From an uncultured Marmoricola sp. (GTDB lineage: Bacteria; Actinomycetota; Actinomycetes; Propionibacteriales; Nocardioidaceae), in contig NZ_CALTZE010000084.1 of NCBI RefSeq assembly GCF_943913695.1, positions 1 to 17,523 of the forward strand: 17,523 nucleotides of DNA, given 5' to 3'. Each line of letters starts with the position of its first letter. The stretch's first letter is position 1. Shown here in pieces: positions 1 to 7,356 of the stretch. The notes under the pieces are model-generated. The model had not been told where the DNA came from and ran no database searches. It saw nothing but the letters and a program-made list of their open reading frames with translations. Made by a program: the position numbers and the translations under genes.

Positions 1-81
1 ACGCAGATCGGAACTCATTCTCGTCCGATCGAACCTGAGTTCCTAGGGATTGCCGGCTGAGGCGCTCGGGACTGACCTGTC
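1..81. other. Left-edge leader before the transfer operon
   Basis: This short stretch lies before the first complete gene. Frame 1 is open from the window edge to a TGA at 58-60, so it could hold the last 19 codons of an upstream gene. The other two forward frames also stay open for about 12-15 codons before stopping, so the frame cannot be assigned. No convincing promoter was seen, and the ribosome binding site ahead of the GTG at 82 is weak. A tight upstream neighbour in the same operon is likely but not shown. Confidence 0.25.
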
Positions 82-3000
82 GTGAAGAAGCTACTCCTCG
101 CCGGACTGCCGGTCCTGATCGTCTTCATGGCCCTGCCGTTCGTCGTCACCCTGATGGTGGTCATGACCACGACCGCGGCCGCCGAGTGCCGCACCCAGAC
201 CAGCGAGACCGCACCCACTGAGCTCGGTGACCTCGGTGTCATCGACGGCCCCGTGGGCGGCCCGGTCAAGGGCAAGATCACCATGGCGCAGGCCAACATC
301 CCGCGCCGCTCCGGTCCCGCCGGCTTCCGGGCGTCCATGCCCCGGGTGCTGTCGACGAACCCCGACTTCGTGAGCCTCAACGAGGCCAGCGGCTGGAGCC
401 TGGCGCAGATCGAGGCCGCCGCCCCCGGCTACGGAGCGTTCCGGGTCACCGACCACACCGGCGACAACAACTCGATGGGCAACGTCGTGCTCTGGAAGCG
501 CGACACCTGGTCCAAGGCCAACGGAGGCCGGGTCACCCTCGCCGTCGACGACAACACCTACTACAAGGGCCGCCCGGTCACCTGGGACCGGTTCGCCACC
601 TGGGTGATCCTCGAGCGCGCCGACGGCGTCGTGGTGTCGGTGATCTCGACCCACCACATGACGAACCCGCACAAGTACCCCCGCCAGCACGGGAACCCGC
701 CGCTGACCCGGCCCCAGCAGTACGGCGCCGGCATGGACATCCTGCTGCAGCTGCGCAACTCCCTGGCCACCCACGGCCCGGTCCTCATCGGCGGGGACAT
801 GAACACCCACGCCTCCTACACCGACCTCCCGTGGGCGGCGGCCGCCAAGATGAAGGCCGCCGGCTACGGCTGGCACAACCACTCGGTCGACTTCATCTTC
901 TTCCCCCAGCACCAGGGCGTGCGGCTCGAGGGCGGCTGGGACGGGGCCATGGTCTCCGACCACCACTGGATCGCCGCCCGCATCGCCATGAACGGCGCCG
1001 GCCCCGAGAGCGGCCCAATGACCGCGGCCACCAGCGAAGGTGTGGTGAACGCCGCCCACACCACAAGGACGTCGGCCGAGCCGCCATCCGGGGACGTGCT
1101 CGCCCAGCTGATGCGACTGCGGTTCGCCTCCAGCTACCCGACCCTGACCACCGAACAGGCCCGCAACGCGATCACCATCGCCCAGGTCGCCCGCGACCTC
1201 CAGGTTCCCCGGGACGGGCTGCAGATCGCGATCGCCACCGCGATCCAGGAGTCCAAGCTGGTCAACCTCACCGGCGGCGACCGAGACTCCGGTGGCCTGT
1301 TCCAGCAGCGTCCCTCGACCGGCTGGGGGAGCCGTGCTGAGGTCACCAACCCGGTGCTCGCCGCGCGTGCCTTCTTCGGCAAGGCCCAGCACACCGGCAA
1401 CCCCGGACTGCTCGACATCCCCGGCTGGCAGGACATGTCGCTGACGCAGGCGGCCCAGGCCGTGCAGCGGTCGGGCTTTCCCGACGCCTACGACCAGTGG
1501 GAGGACGTCGCCGGCGACATCACCGACATCCTCGGCGGCGAGCTACCCGATCTGCCAGACGTCGACGGCGCGGTCTCGAACGCGAGCAACTGCGAGGACA
1601 CCGTCAACCCGATCACCGTCGGGACCTTGAACATCCTTGGCGCCGGCCACACCGACAACCAGGCGGGCGGCGGCAACGAGAAGGCCGGGTACGCCACCTG
1701 GGACAAGCGGCTGCCCGGGGCACTCAGCGCGATCGAGAACGCCGGCGTCACCATCGCCGGCCTCCAGGAGGTCCACGGCCCCCAGGCCAAAGCTCTGAAT
1801 GACCGCTATTCGGCCAAGTGGGGCATGTACCCGGCCACGGGCAACACCCAGAACAAGGTGATCTGGGACCGCGGCAGCTGGGAGATGACCGACTCACGCC
1901 TCGTCCAGATCCCGTACTTCAACGGCAAGGACGTCGGGATGCCGGTCGTCCAGCTGACGGGTGCGGCCGACAGCGTCAACGCCGGGCAGGTCATCTGGGT
2001 CTGGAGCATCCACAACCCCGCCAACACGCAAGGGAACGCCGCCGGGCACCGCACGGAGGCGCTGCGCCGCCAGCTGGCCACCATGACCGAGCTCGCCGGC
2101 ACCGGCACCCCGGCGGTGATCCTGGGCGACTTCAACGACGGCAAGGACGGCAACAACTCCTCACACTGCGCGCTGACCCCTGAACTGAGCAACGCCTTCG
2201 GCGGATCGGCCCAGCCCTGCAAGAAGCCCAAGCAGGACGCGCCGATCGACCACATCTACGGCGCCAACCTCACCTGGGCCAGCGCCGAGGTCGACAACAG
2301 CACCAAGGCCAACAAGATCGCTGACCACCCTCTGGTGACCGCCACCACCGCCGGCAGCAGCGCGGGCTGCGCGGTCGCGACCGAGACCAACTACAACCTC
2401 GGCCCGGTCAAGCCGCAGCTGACGCAGCTGGTCAACATCCTCGGCCCGATGTTCGACGTCAAGACCGTCGGCGGCTACCGCGAGAGCGCCACCGACCCCC
2501 ACGGTCACCCCGCCGGGCTGGCGGCCGACTTCATGGTCCCGCTGACTCCCGCCGGCAAGGCCCAGGGGGACGCGCTCGTGGCGTACGCCCAGGCCCACGC
2601 CAGCGAGCTCGGGATCGACTACATCATCTGGTACCAGCGCATCTGGTCGGCCGCGCGAGCCGACGAGGGCTGGCGGCCGATGGAGGACCGAGGCTCGGCC
2701 ACCGCGAACCACCTCGACCACCCGCACATCAACGTGCTCCCCGACGCCCAGGTCTCCCCGGTCGGCCTCGAGGGCGCGTCCTGCGACGAGGTGGTCTACC
2801 CGGTGCCGGCGGAGTACATCGGAACGGACCGGAAGAACTGGCACGACACCGGCCCCTACTGGACCAACTGGCACACCGGAACCGACTTCTCCGCCCCGTG
2901 CGGCACGACCGTCTACGCCGCCCACGCCGGCACCATCGAGATCGACACCAGCCAGAGCTGGGCCGGCCCGCAGCTGGTCAAGGTCACCACCGGCGCCGGC

Positions 3001-3225
3001 TCTCTGACCACCTGGTACGCGCACATGCAGAGCGTCACCGTCAGCCGCGGCCAGACCGTCGCTGCCGGCGAGCCGATCGGTGAGGTCGGCAAGGAGGGAA
3101 ACGGCTCCGGGTGCCACCTTCACTTCGAGGTCCACCTCGAGAACGGCTCCATCTACGGACCCGACAACGTCGACCCCTCGACCTGGCTGGCTGAAAACGC
3201 CTCGAAGCCGAGCCGGTCTGTGTGA
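82..3225 (+). CDS. Exported multi-domain protein: EEP, transglycosylase-like, EEP, M15-like and M23 peptidase domains
   Basis: This is a 1047-aa exported or membrane-anchored protein, probably a conjugation-associated cell-wall hydrolase. The GTG start gives a Lys-Lys n-region and a hydrophobic segment at residues 4-35. Domains in order: (1) an EEP fold, about 65-305, with metal-ligand Glu in NEAS (100-103), GGDMN (238-242) and SDHH (292-295); (2) a transglycosylase-like domain, about 345-480, with IQES near 388-391 and GGLFQQRPS near 404-412; (3) a second EEP fold, about 510-760, with LQEV (561-564), LGDFND (681-686), IDHIY (722-726) and ADHPL (748-752); (4) an M15/carboxypeptidase-like domain, about 770-895, with HPAGLAAD (809-816) and DHPHI (879-883); (5) an M23 endopeptidase, about 905-1035, with HTGTD (931-935) and HLHFE (1012-1016). 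M23 and lysozyme-like pairs are common in Gram-positive conjugation systems; two added EEP domains are unusual. EEP substrate (DNA, lipid or phosphoester) cannot be told from sequence. Confidence 0.88.
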   Translation: MKKLLLAGLPVLIVFMALPFVVTLMVVMTTTAAAECRTQTSETAPTELGDLGVIDGPVGGPVKGKITMAQANIPRRSGPAGFRASMPRVLSTNPDFVSLNEASGWSLAQIEAAAPGYGAFRVTDHTGDNNSMGNVVLWKRDTWSKANGGRVTLAVDDNTYYKGRPVTWDRFATWVILERADGVVVSVISTHHMTNPHKYPRQHGNPPLTRPQQYGAGMDILLQLRNSLATHGPVLIGGDMNTHASYTDLPWAAAAKMKAAGYGWHNHSVDFIFFPQHQGVRLEGGWDGAMVSDHHWIAARIAMNGAGPESGPMTAATSEGVVNAAHTTRTSAEPPSGDVLAQLMRLRFASSYPTLTTEQARNAITIAQVARDLQVPRDGLQIAIATAIQESKLVNLTGGDRDSGGLFQQRPSTGWGSRAEVTNPVLAARAFFGKAQHTGNPGLLDIPGWQDMSLTQAAQAVQRSGFPDAYDQWEDVAGDITDILGGELPDLPDVDGAVSNASNCEDTVNPITVGTLNILGAGHTDNQAGGGNEKAGYATWDKRLPGALSAIENAGVTIAGLQEVHGPQAKALNDRYSAKWGMYPATGNTQNKVIWDRGSWEMTDSRLVQIPYFNGKDVGMPVVQLTGAADSVNAGQVIWVWSIHNPANTQGNAAGHRTEALRRQLATMTELAGTGTPAVILGDFNDGKDGNNSSHCALTPELSNAFGGSAQPCKKPKQDAPIDHIYGANLTWASAEVDNSTKANKIADHPLVTATTAGSSAGCAVATETNYNLGPVKPQLTQLVNILGPMFDVKTVGGYRESATDPHGHPAGLAADFMVPLTPAGKAQGDALVAYAQAHASELGIDYIIWYQRIWSAARADEGWRPMEDRGSATANHLDHPHINVLPDAQVSPVGLEGASCDEVVYPVPAEYIGTDRKNWHDTGPYWTNWHTGTDFSAPCGTTVYAAHAGTIEIDTSQSWAGPQLVKVTTGAGSLTTWYAHMQSVTVSRGQTVAAGEPIGEVGKEGNGSGCHLHFEVHLENGSIYGPDNVDPSTWLAENASKPSRSV

Positions 3226-3301
3226 TCGCTGCCGGGCCCTCCCGACACATAGGTGACCAGCCAGAACTTCGACCACCCACGATTCCTGGAGGTGGAATCC
3301 A

Positions 3302-3904
3302 ATGCAGCGAGAGCGACGACGCGACCCCTATCCCTGGACCTGGGAGATCCCCGTCGCCGTGGCCCTGGCGGCCCTGTTCGTCATCGTCATCGGCATCCAG
3401 CTGGGCCGCTCCGTCGCGAACCTGCTCGCAGGCGCCGGCTGGACCTGGCCCGACGCCAACGCCGGCGCGTTCCCCTCACCGATCGGCACCGCCTTCTGGA
3501 CCAGCCTCCCCGGCGTGGTCGGCGGGCACGCCGACGCCGGCCTGCCCACACCGACACCGGACGGCCTGGCTGGCCGCGGCCTGGTGTGGGTCAGCCTCGC
3601 GATGACCGAGGTCGCGCTGCTGAGCGCCACCATCTGGGTAGGCGTCTGGGCCTACCAGCGGTGGGGCCCGGGACGCATGCGCGGCATGGCCACCGCCGCA
3701 GAGGCCGAAAAGATCCTGGGCGTCACTCGGCTGCGCAAGGTCGCCGGCATCGTCCGGCCCGACCTCTACGGCAAGCACGCCACCGCCACGGCGGCGCCCG
3801 TTCAGCGCACCGCCGGCGACCTCACCGAACAGACCGGGCCGCAGCTCGGCCACGGGCTCAGCCCGTGGCTCCTGAACGGCCGCCGGAAGAAGGAGGAGCG
3901 ATGA
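3302..3904 (+). CDS. Two-span membrane protein, possible membrane anchor of the coupling ATPase
   Basis: A 200-aa protein with hydrophobic spans at about residues 15-37 and 93-118, separated by a loop of about 55 residues rich in Pro, Gly and Ala, then about 80 cytosolic residues ending in a basic tail. The ATG start is well supported by GGAGGTGG at 3288-3295. Its stop overlaps the ATG of the next gene in an ATGA (3901-3904), implying translational coupling. I do not recognise a named family. The two-span layout followed by a cytoplasmic tail matches the N-terminal membrane domain of VirD4/TraG coupling proteins, and the ATPase encoded next has no span. The inference is that the membrane part and the motor are split into two genes. 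An accessory membrane subunit of the transfer channel is an alternative. Confidence 0.8.
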   Translation: MQRERRRDPYPWTWEIPVAVALAALFVIVIGIQLGRSVANLLAGAGWTWPDANAGAFPSPIGTAFWTSLPGVVGGHADAGLPTPTPDGLAGRGLVWVSLAMTEVALLSATIWVGVWAYQRWGPGRMRGMATAAEAEKILGVTRLRKVAGIVRPDLYGKHATATAAPVQRTAGDLTEQTGPQLGHGLSPWLLNGRRKKEER

Positions 3905-5631
3905 AGCTGAGGTTCAACCCGTGGGACGTGGGCTGGCGCATCGGGGACGCGCACGAGCCGCGTGGCGGCGAGCTGTGGGTGCCGTGGGACCGCACCGCCG
4001 GGGTGATCGGCCCGCAGGGCTCCGGCAAGACCCTCGACCTGCTCACCCCGGCGCTGCTCAGTGCCCCGGGCGCTGCCCTGGTCACCCTGACGAAGGTCGA
4101 GGACCTGCTGCTCAGCCTCACCGAACGCTCCCGCGACGACCGGCCGTGCGTGGTCCTCGACCCGTTCGGGCTGGCCGAGGGCGTCGTCGACGAGCTGATC
4201 TGGGACCCGATCGCCGGCTGTGTGGACCCCAAGGTCGCCGAGCGGCGAGCCAAGGCCTTCACCGCCGGCACAGTCAAGGGTGCGATCACCGGCGGCACCG
4301 GGGACGATGCCGCCCGGTTCTACGCCGCGGAGTCGGCGAAGGTGCTGCAGGGCTACTTCCACGCCGCGGCCCTGACCGGGAAGACCCTCGAGGACGTCCT
4401 GCAGTGGGTCGCGAACCCGACCGCGGCCAGCCAGCCGATGGAGATCCTGCGCCGGCACCCGCACGCCGAGCCGTTCTGGCACGGCCTGCTGCACGGGGCG
4501 CTCAACGGCGACGACCGAACCGCCGGCAACACGATCACCACGGTGCAGCAGGCGGTGTCCCTGTTCTTCCAGGCCGACATCCGCCGCCGCTGCGTCCCCA
4601 GCCACGGGCACCCGGCTACCGACCTGGCCGACGTGATCCGTCGACGCGGCACCATCTACCTCCTGGGCCGCGAAGACCCCTACGCCTCGGCCAGCCCGCT
4701 GATGACCGCGGTGGCCGAGCACGTCTTGGACACGGGCCTGCTGCACGGGGCGCTCAACGGCGACGACCGAACCGCCGGCAACACGATCACCACGGTGCAG
4801 CAGGCGGTGTCCCTGTTCTTCCAGGCCGACATCCGCCGCCGCTGCGTCCCCAGCCACGGGCACCCGGCTACCGACCTGGCCGACGTGATCCGTCGACGCG
4901 GCACCATCTACCTCCTGGGCCGCGAAGACCCCTACGCCTCGGCCAGCCCGCTGATGACCGCGGTGGCCGAGCACGTCTTGGACACGGGACTGCTGCTGGC
5001 CAACAGCTCACCGTGGGGCGGCCGGCTGTGCCCGCCCCTGGTCTCGGTGCTCGACGAGCTGCCCTCGACCGCCCCGCTGCCGACCCTGCGCACCCGGATG
5101 GCCAACGAGCGCGCGCTGGGCCTGTCGTTCATCTGGGCCGCCCAGACCCGTCCCCAGCTGACCAGCATCTTCGGCGAGCACGAGGCCCGGGCGCTGCTCG
5201 GGCTGACCAACACCCTGGTGATGTTCGGCGGGTCCAAGGACGTCGCGTTCAACCAGGAGATCTCCGACCTGCTCGGAACCGTCCGCATCGGTCGCGTCAC
5301 CCACTCCACCGGCGGGTTCAACGGCGGTAGCCGCAACTTCTCCGGCGACGACATCCCCATCATGCGGCCCGAGGAGGTCCGCCAACTGCCCGAGCGGCGG
5401 GCCCTGGTGATCGCGGAGAACGGCAAGCCGATCATCGCCAAGCTGCACCGCTGCGTGGAGGGCAAGGCCGGCGAGCGGCTGCTGGCCGACCAGAGGGCGC
5501 TGCGCGCGCGGCTCACCAACGACCGCCGCATGGTCATCACCTCCGAGGCCCGGGCGACCGCCGCCCTCGTCGAGGCGCGCCGCCTCGGCTTCGTCGACGA
5601 CGAAACCGAACCGACAAGGAGTGAGCTGTGA
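3901..5631 (+). CDS. VirD4/TraG-like type IV coupling ATPase with an internal tandem duplication
   Basis: A 576-aa DNA-transfer ATPase of the type IV coupling class, expected to link the relaxase-DNA complex to the channel. Walker A is GPQGSGKT at residues 37-44 and Walker B is LVSVLDELP at 380-388; FIWAAQTRPQL near 413 fits the TraG/TraD family. There is no membrane span. The open frame extends upstream to 3253, but the start at 3901 is chosen because AGGAGG lies at 3891-3896, the start overlaps the previous stop, and the protein begins like its relatives near the nucleotide-binding core. Residues 195-278 are repeated exactly as 279-362. Removing one copy gives 492 aa and a continuous fold, so the duplicated form may be impaired or may be an assembly error. 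The 3' end overlaps the next gene by 4 bp. Confidence 0.9.
   Translation: MKLRFNPWDVGWRIGDAHEPRGGELWVPWDRTAGVIGPQGSGKTLDLLTPALLSAPGAALVTLTKVEDLLLSLTERSRDDRPCVVLDPFGLAEGVVDELIWDPIAGCVDPKVAERRAKAFTAGTVKGAITGGTGDDAARFYAAESAKVLQGYFHAAALTGKTLEDVLQWVANPTAASQPMEILRRHPHAEPFWHGLLHGALNGDDRTAGNTITTVQQAVSLFFQADIRRRCVPSHGHPATDLADVIRRRGTIYLLGREDPYASASPLMTAVAEHVLDTGLLHGALNGDDRTAGNTITTVQQAVSLFFQADIRRRCVPSHGHPATDLADVIRRRGTIYLLGREDPYASASPLMTAVAEHVLDTGLLLANSSPWGGRLCPPLVSVLDELPSTAPLPTLRTRMANERALGLSFIWAAQTRPQLTSIFGEHEARALLGLTNTLVMFGGSKDVAFNQEISDLLGTVRIGRVTHSTGGFNGGSRNFSGDDIPIMRPEEVRQLPERRALVIAENGKPIIAKLHRCVEGKAGERLLADQRALRARLTNDRRMVITSEARATAALVEARRLGFVDDETEPTRSEL
4483..4986 (+). repeat. Perfect in-frame 252-bp tandem duplication inside the coupling ATPase gene
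   Basis: Bases 4483-4734 and 4735-4986 are identical; the match extends 2 bp further, so 4483-4736 equals 4735-4988. The unit is exactly 84 codons, beginning GLLHGALNGDD and ending AEHVLDT. The outer junctions share short homology: ggcctgctgc at 4483 and ggactgctgc at 4987. Slippage or recombination between these would yield this structure. Complete identity, including synonymous positions, means the event is very recent or artificial. Confidence 0.97.
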
Positions 5632-6326
5632 CGACCGATCAGGCCCGACGGGCCGCGCCCAGCCCGATGGTGTTCCCGTTCCCCGTGCCCGGGGAACAGG
5701 TCCGGCTGGCCTACCGCGAGCTCCACATCGCCATCAACGGCACCGAGGAGCAGAAGAAGGCCCTAGGCAACCACGCCCTGCTGCCCCGGCCCTGGGAGCC
5801 GGCCACGTGCCTCGACCCCGAGCTCCGACATCAGCTGTGGGAGTGGTTCGAGGACGTCGTGATCTGGCTTAACCGCGAATACACCTGGGACGTCGCCGGG
5901 CTCATCCCGGGCTGCTGGCCACTGCACCCGCACCTGGTCCGCGAGATCGCGGTGCTGGCCGACCAGCGCCGCCGTGCCGGGCTGGCGATGACCAGCGACG
6001 CGCTCGAGGAGTGGCATCGTTATTGCCTGCCCGCCTTCACCGACCGCATGCGCAACCGGCTACGGGCCCACTGCGACGACGAGCACAAGAGCTGGCCCGC
6101 CAAGCCGCGACACAACGAGCACCTGGGCGATGCCAGCACCCAGCGGCGTGAGAACGCCTTCGCCCACGACGTCGACGCGCTGTCCGTCAACCGACGGGCC
6201 TACGAGCAGCCCGAACGGGTCGGTCGACCGCGCCTGGTCGAGGTCGACCTGGACACCGGCGAGATCAAGGACGACCCGCTCGGCTCGCAGCCGCGCACCC
6301 GAACCGAGAAGGGCCCCCGTATCTGA
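5628..6326 (+). CDS. Conserved transfer-operon protein of unknown function, possibly DUF4913-related
   Basis: A 232-aa soluble protein. The GTG start overlaps the coupling-ATPase stop (GTGA, 5628-5631) and AAGGAG lies at 5616-5621, so the two are probably translationally coupled. The core at about residues 55-150 is rich in Trp and His: LWEWFEDVVIWLN, then IPGCWPLHPHLVREIAVLA, then EEWHRYCLP. A Trp-rich block followed by a Cys/Trp-Trp-His-Pro stretch recalls the DUF4913 proteins found beside actinobacterial conjugation genes, but the match is loose and made from memory. The C-terminal 70 residues are charged and probably disordered. Its position after the coupling protein suggests an accessory role in transfer, for example with relaxosome or motor. 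No catalytic motif was seen. Confidence 0.8.
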   Translation: MTTDQARRAAPSPMVFPFPVPGEQVRLAYRELHIAINGTEEQKKALGNHALLPRPWEPATCLDPELRHQLWEWFEDVVIWLNREYTWDVAGLIPGCWPLHPHLVREIAVLADQRRRAGLAMTSDALEEWHRYCLPAFTDRMRNRLRAHCDDEHKSWPAKPRHNEHLGDASTQRRENAFAHDVDALSVNRRAYEQPERVGRPRLVEVDLDTGEIKDDPLGSQPRTRTEKGPRI

Positions 6327-6347
6327 TGCGGCAATCGCGACTGGGAT

Positions 6348-6370
6348 TGACGCAGGCACATCCTGCGTTA
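6348..6370 (+). terminator. Hairpin after the transfer operon, candidate terminator
   Basis: Twenty-one bases after the last stop of the left operon, ACGCAGG (6350-6356) and CCTGCGT (6362-6368) form a perfect 7-bp stem around a CACAT loop. A T-A pair and a G-T wobble extend it to 9 bp. No T-run follows, so it would be the U-poor type often inferred in actinobacteria. The position is right for ending the operon, but function is not shown. Confidence 0.45.
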
Positions 6371-6526
6371 CGCGCACGCGAAAAGTGCCCTCATCCTCGC
6401 GAGTGGAGGAGGCGCCGTGGCCTGGTGCCAGGCGTCGATGGCTGTTGTGACGAGTGCGGGGGGGGTGTCGGCCATGGGGAAGCGGAGTTCCGGGGGAACG
6501 GTGACCGCGGCGAGATGGGGAGTCGG
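6368..6526 (-). other. Coding-like antisense fragment in the intergenic region, possible gene remnant
   Basis: The gap between genes at 6327-6663 holds the hairpin, this fragment and an inverted repeat. On the minus strand, about 50 codons ending in TAA at 6368-6370 show strong C/G bias at third positions and read like protein (HLAAVTVPPELRFPMADTP, then ALVTTAIDAWHQAT). Read upstream, the frame runs into the unrelated plus-strand gene, and no start signal of its own is convincing. It may be the 3' end of a gene truncated when cargo was inserted. I do not recognise the family, and chance antisense reading is a real alternative. Confidence 0.25.
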
Positions 6527-6569
6527 TGCGCCATTGACGGTGGACGAAGAAGTAGACGGCGCACAGTAC

Positions 6570-6589
6570 CGCACTGAAGCATTAGTGCG
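6570..6589. promoter_or_regulatory. Inverted repeat upstream of the cargo cassette, candidate operator
   Basis: CGCACT (6570-6575) and AGTGCG (6584-6589) form a perfect 6-bp inverted repeat with an 8-bp spacer, 75 bp before the first cassette start. A weak -10-like CATACT lies at 6602-6607, without a good -35 element at normal spacing. XRE-family proteins often bind such dyads at their own promoters, and the second cassette gene encodes an XRE domain, so an autoregulatory operator is reasonable. A 6-bp dyad can occur by chance. Confidence 0.35.
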
Positions 6590-6663
6590 CGGATCGTGTG
6601 GCATACTGAAGTCACGTCCTGACCGAGCAGCGGCCCTGGACACCCGATCCAGGAGGTTCGCCC

Positions 6664-7356
6664 ATGGTCCCCGACTCGCCCGCCGACGCTCTCGGCTCTG
6701 ACGCGCCCGGCCTGCGTGACCTTCTGGTCGAGATCGTACGGGCGCGGCACGCTCTCGCGGCTGAGGCGCACCTCGTCTCCGAGTCGCGGTACGCGTTGGG
6801 CTTCGGCAGCCAGTGGCGTGACCTGCTGGACGACACCCGCGACGCACTGAAGGACCGCGGTTTCCGGTCATGCAATCTGGCCCCTGGCGGGCACGAGATC
6901 CCCGTTGTCAACGACTGCTTGGTGTACGTCTGGCGGGTACCGAACAGCCCCAACGCGGTGAGCGAGTTCGCGTCGAGCCCGACCCGCAGGAACGGCTTCA
7001 CGACCGCGCCGCTCGACCCAGCGTTGTGGGAGCCGAGCCTTTCGGCGGCGCAGGAGCCGACCCAGGACCCTACGGATGCGGGCGAGGTCGGCTTTGTGCT
7101 CCGCGTCGTCGGCGACAGCATGCCGGTGGTGCTCGTCATGGTCGAGTCGACGCCGCGGCAGTTGCAGTCGATCGAGTGGGCTGTCGCTGTGCTCGACGGC
7201 GAGGGCAAGGTCGAGCTGCGCGGGCAGGAGAGCATCTGGGAGCCGGAGCCGGTCGCCGATGGCAACGCATCGGACGTCGCGTCGTTCGACAGCGGCTCGC
7301 CGGTCGAGCCGAAGGTCGAGGCGCGCGAGCAGGAAGGGTCCGGGCCGGATGTCTGA
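6664..7356 (+). CDS. Uncharacterised first gene of the XRE-ImmA/helicase cassette
   Basis: A 230-aa soluble protein that I do not recognise. AGGAGG at 6651-6656 sits 7 bp before the ATG and fixes the start. Residues 15-65 look helical. A mixed alpha/beta core follows at about 65-190, including GGHEIPVVNDCLVYVWRVP (about 74-92) and a hydrophobic strand, VVLVMVEST, near 155-163. The last 40 residues are acidic and Gly/Ser/Pro-rich and probably disordered. No Walker, HExxH, zinc-finger or membrane signature is visible. It overlaps the XRE-ImmA gene by 8 bp, so the two are made together. By analogy with gene pairs in which an XRE-ImmA protein is partnered with a toxin or a peptidase target, it may be that partner, but this is inference from context only. 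Confidence 0.82.
   Translation: MVPDSPADALGSDAPGLRDLLVEIVRARHALAAEAHLVSESRYALGFGSQWRDLLDDTRDALKDRGFRSCNLAPGGHEIPVVNDCLVYVWRVPNSPNAVSEFASSPTRRNGFTTAPLDPALWEPSLSAAQEPTQDPTDAGEVGFVLRVVGDSMPVVLVMVESTPRQLQSIEWAVAVLDGEGKVELRGQESIWEPEPVADGNASDVASFDSGSPVEPKVEAREQEGSGPDV

Noticed and set aside
91..1392. Long minus-strand frame opposite the exported hydrolase gene
   Set aside because: Gly/Val-rich composition typical of antisense reading in GC-rich DNA; the plus strand carries clear domain motifs.
3253..3900. Open frame extending the coupling ATPase upstream by 216 codons
   Set aside because: It overlaps the better-supported 200-aa membrane protein in another frame, reads as Arg-rich low-complexity sequence, and ATG 3901 has AGGAGG just upstream.
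7076..7348. Upstream extension of the XRE-ImmA open frame
   Set aside because: The extension is a Ser/Arg-rich shadow of the 230-aa gene; ATG 7349 fits the HTH domain and the gene overlap.
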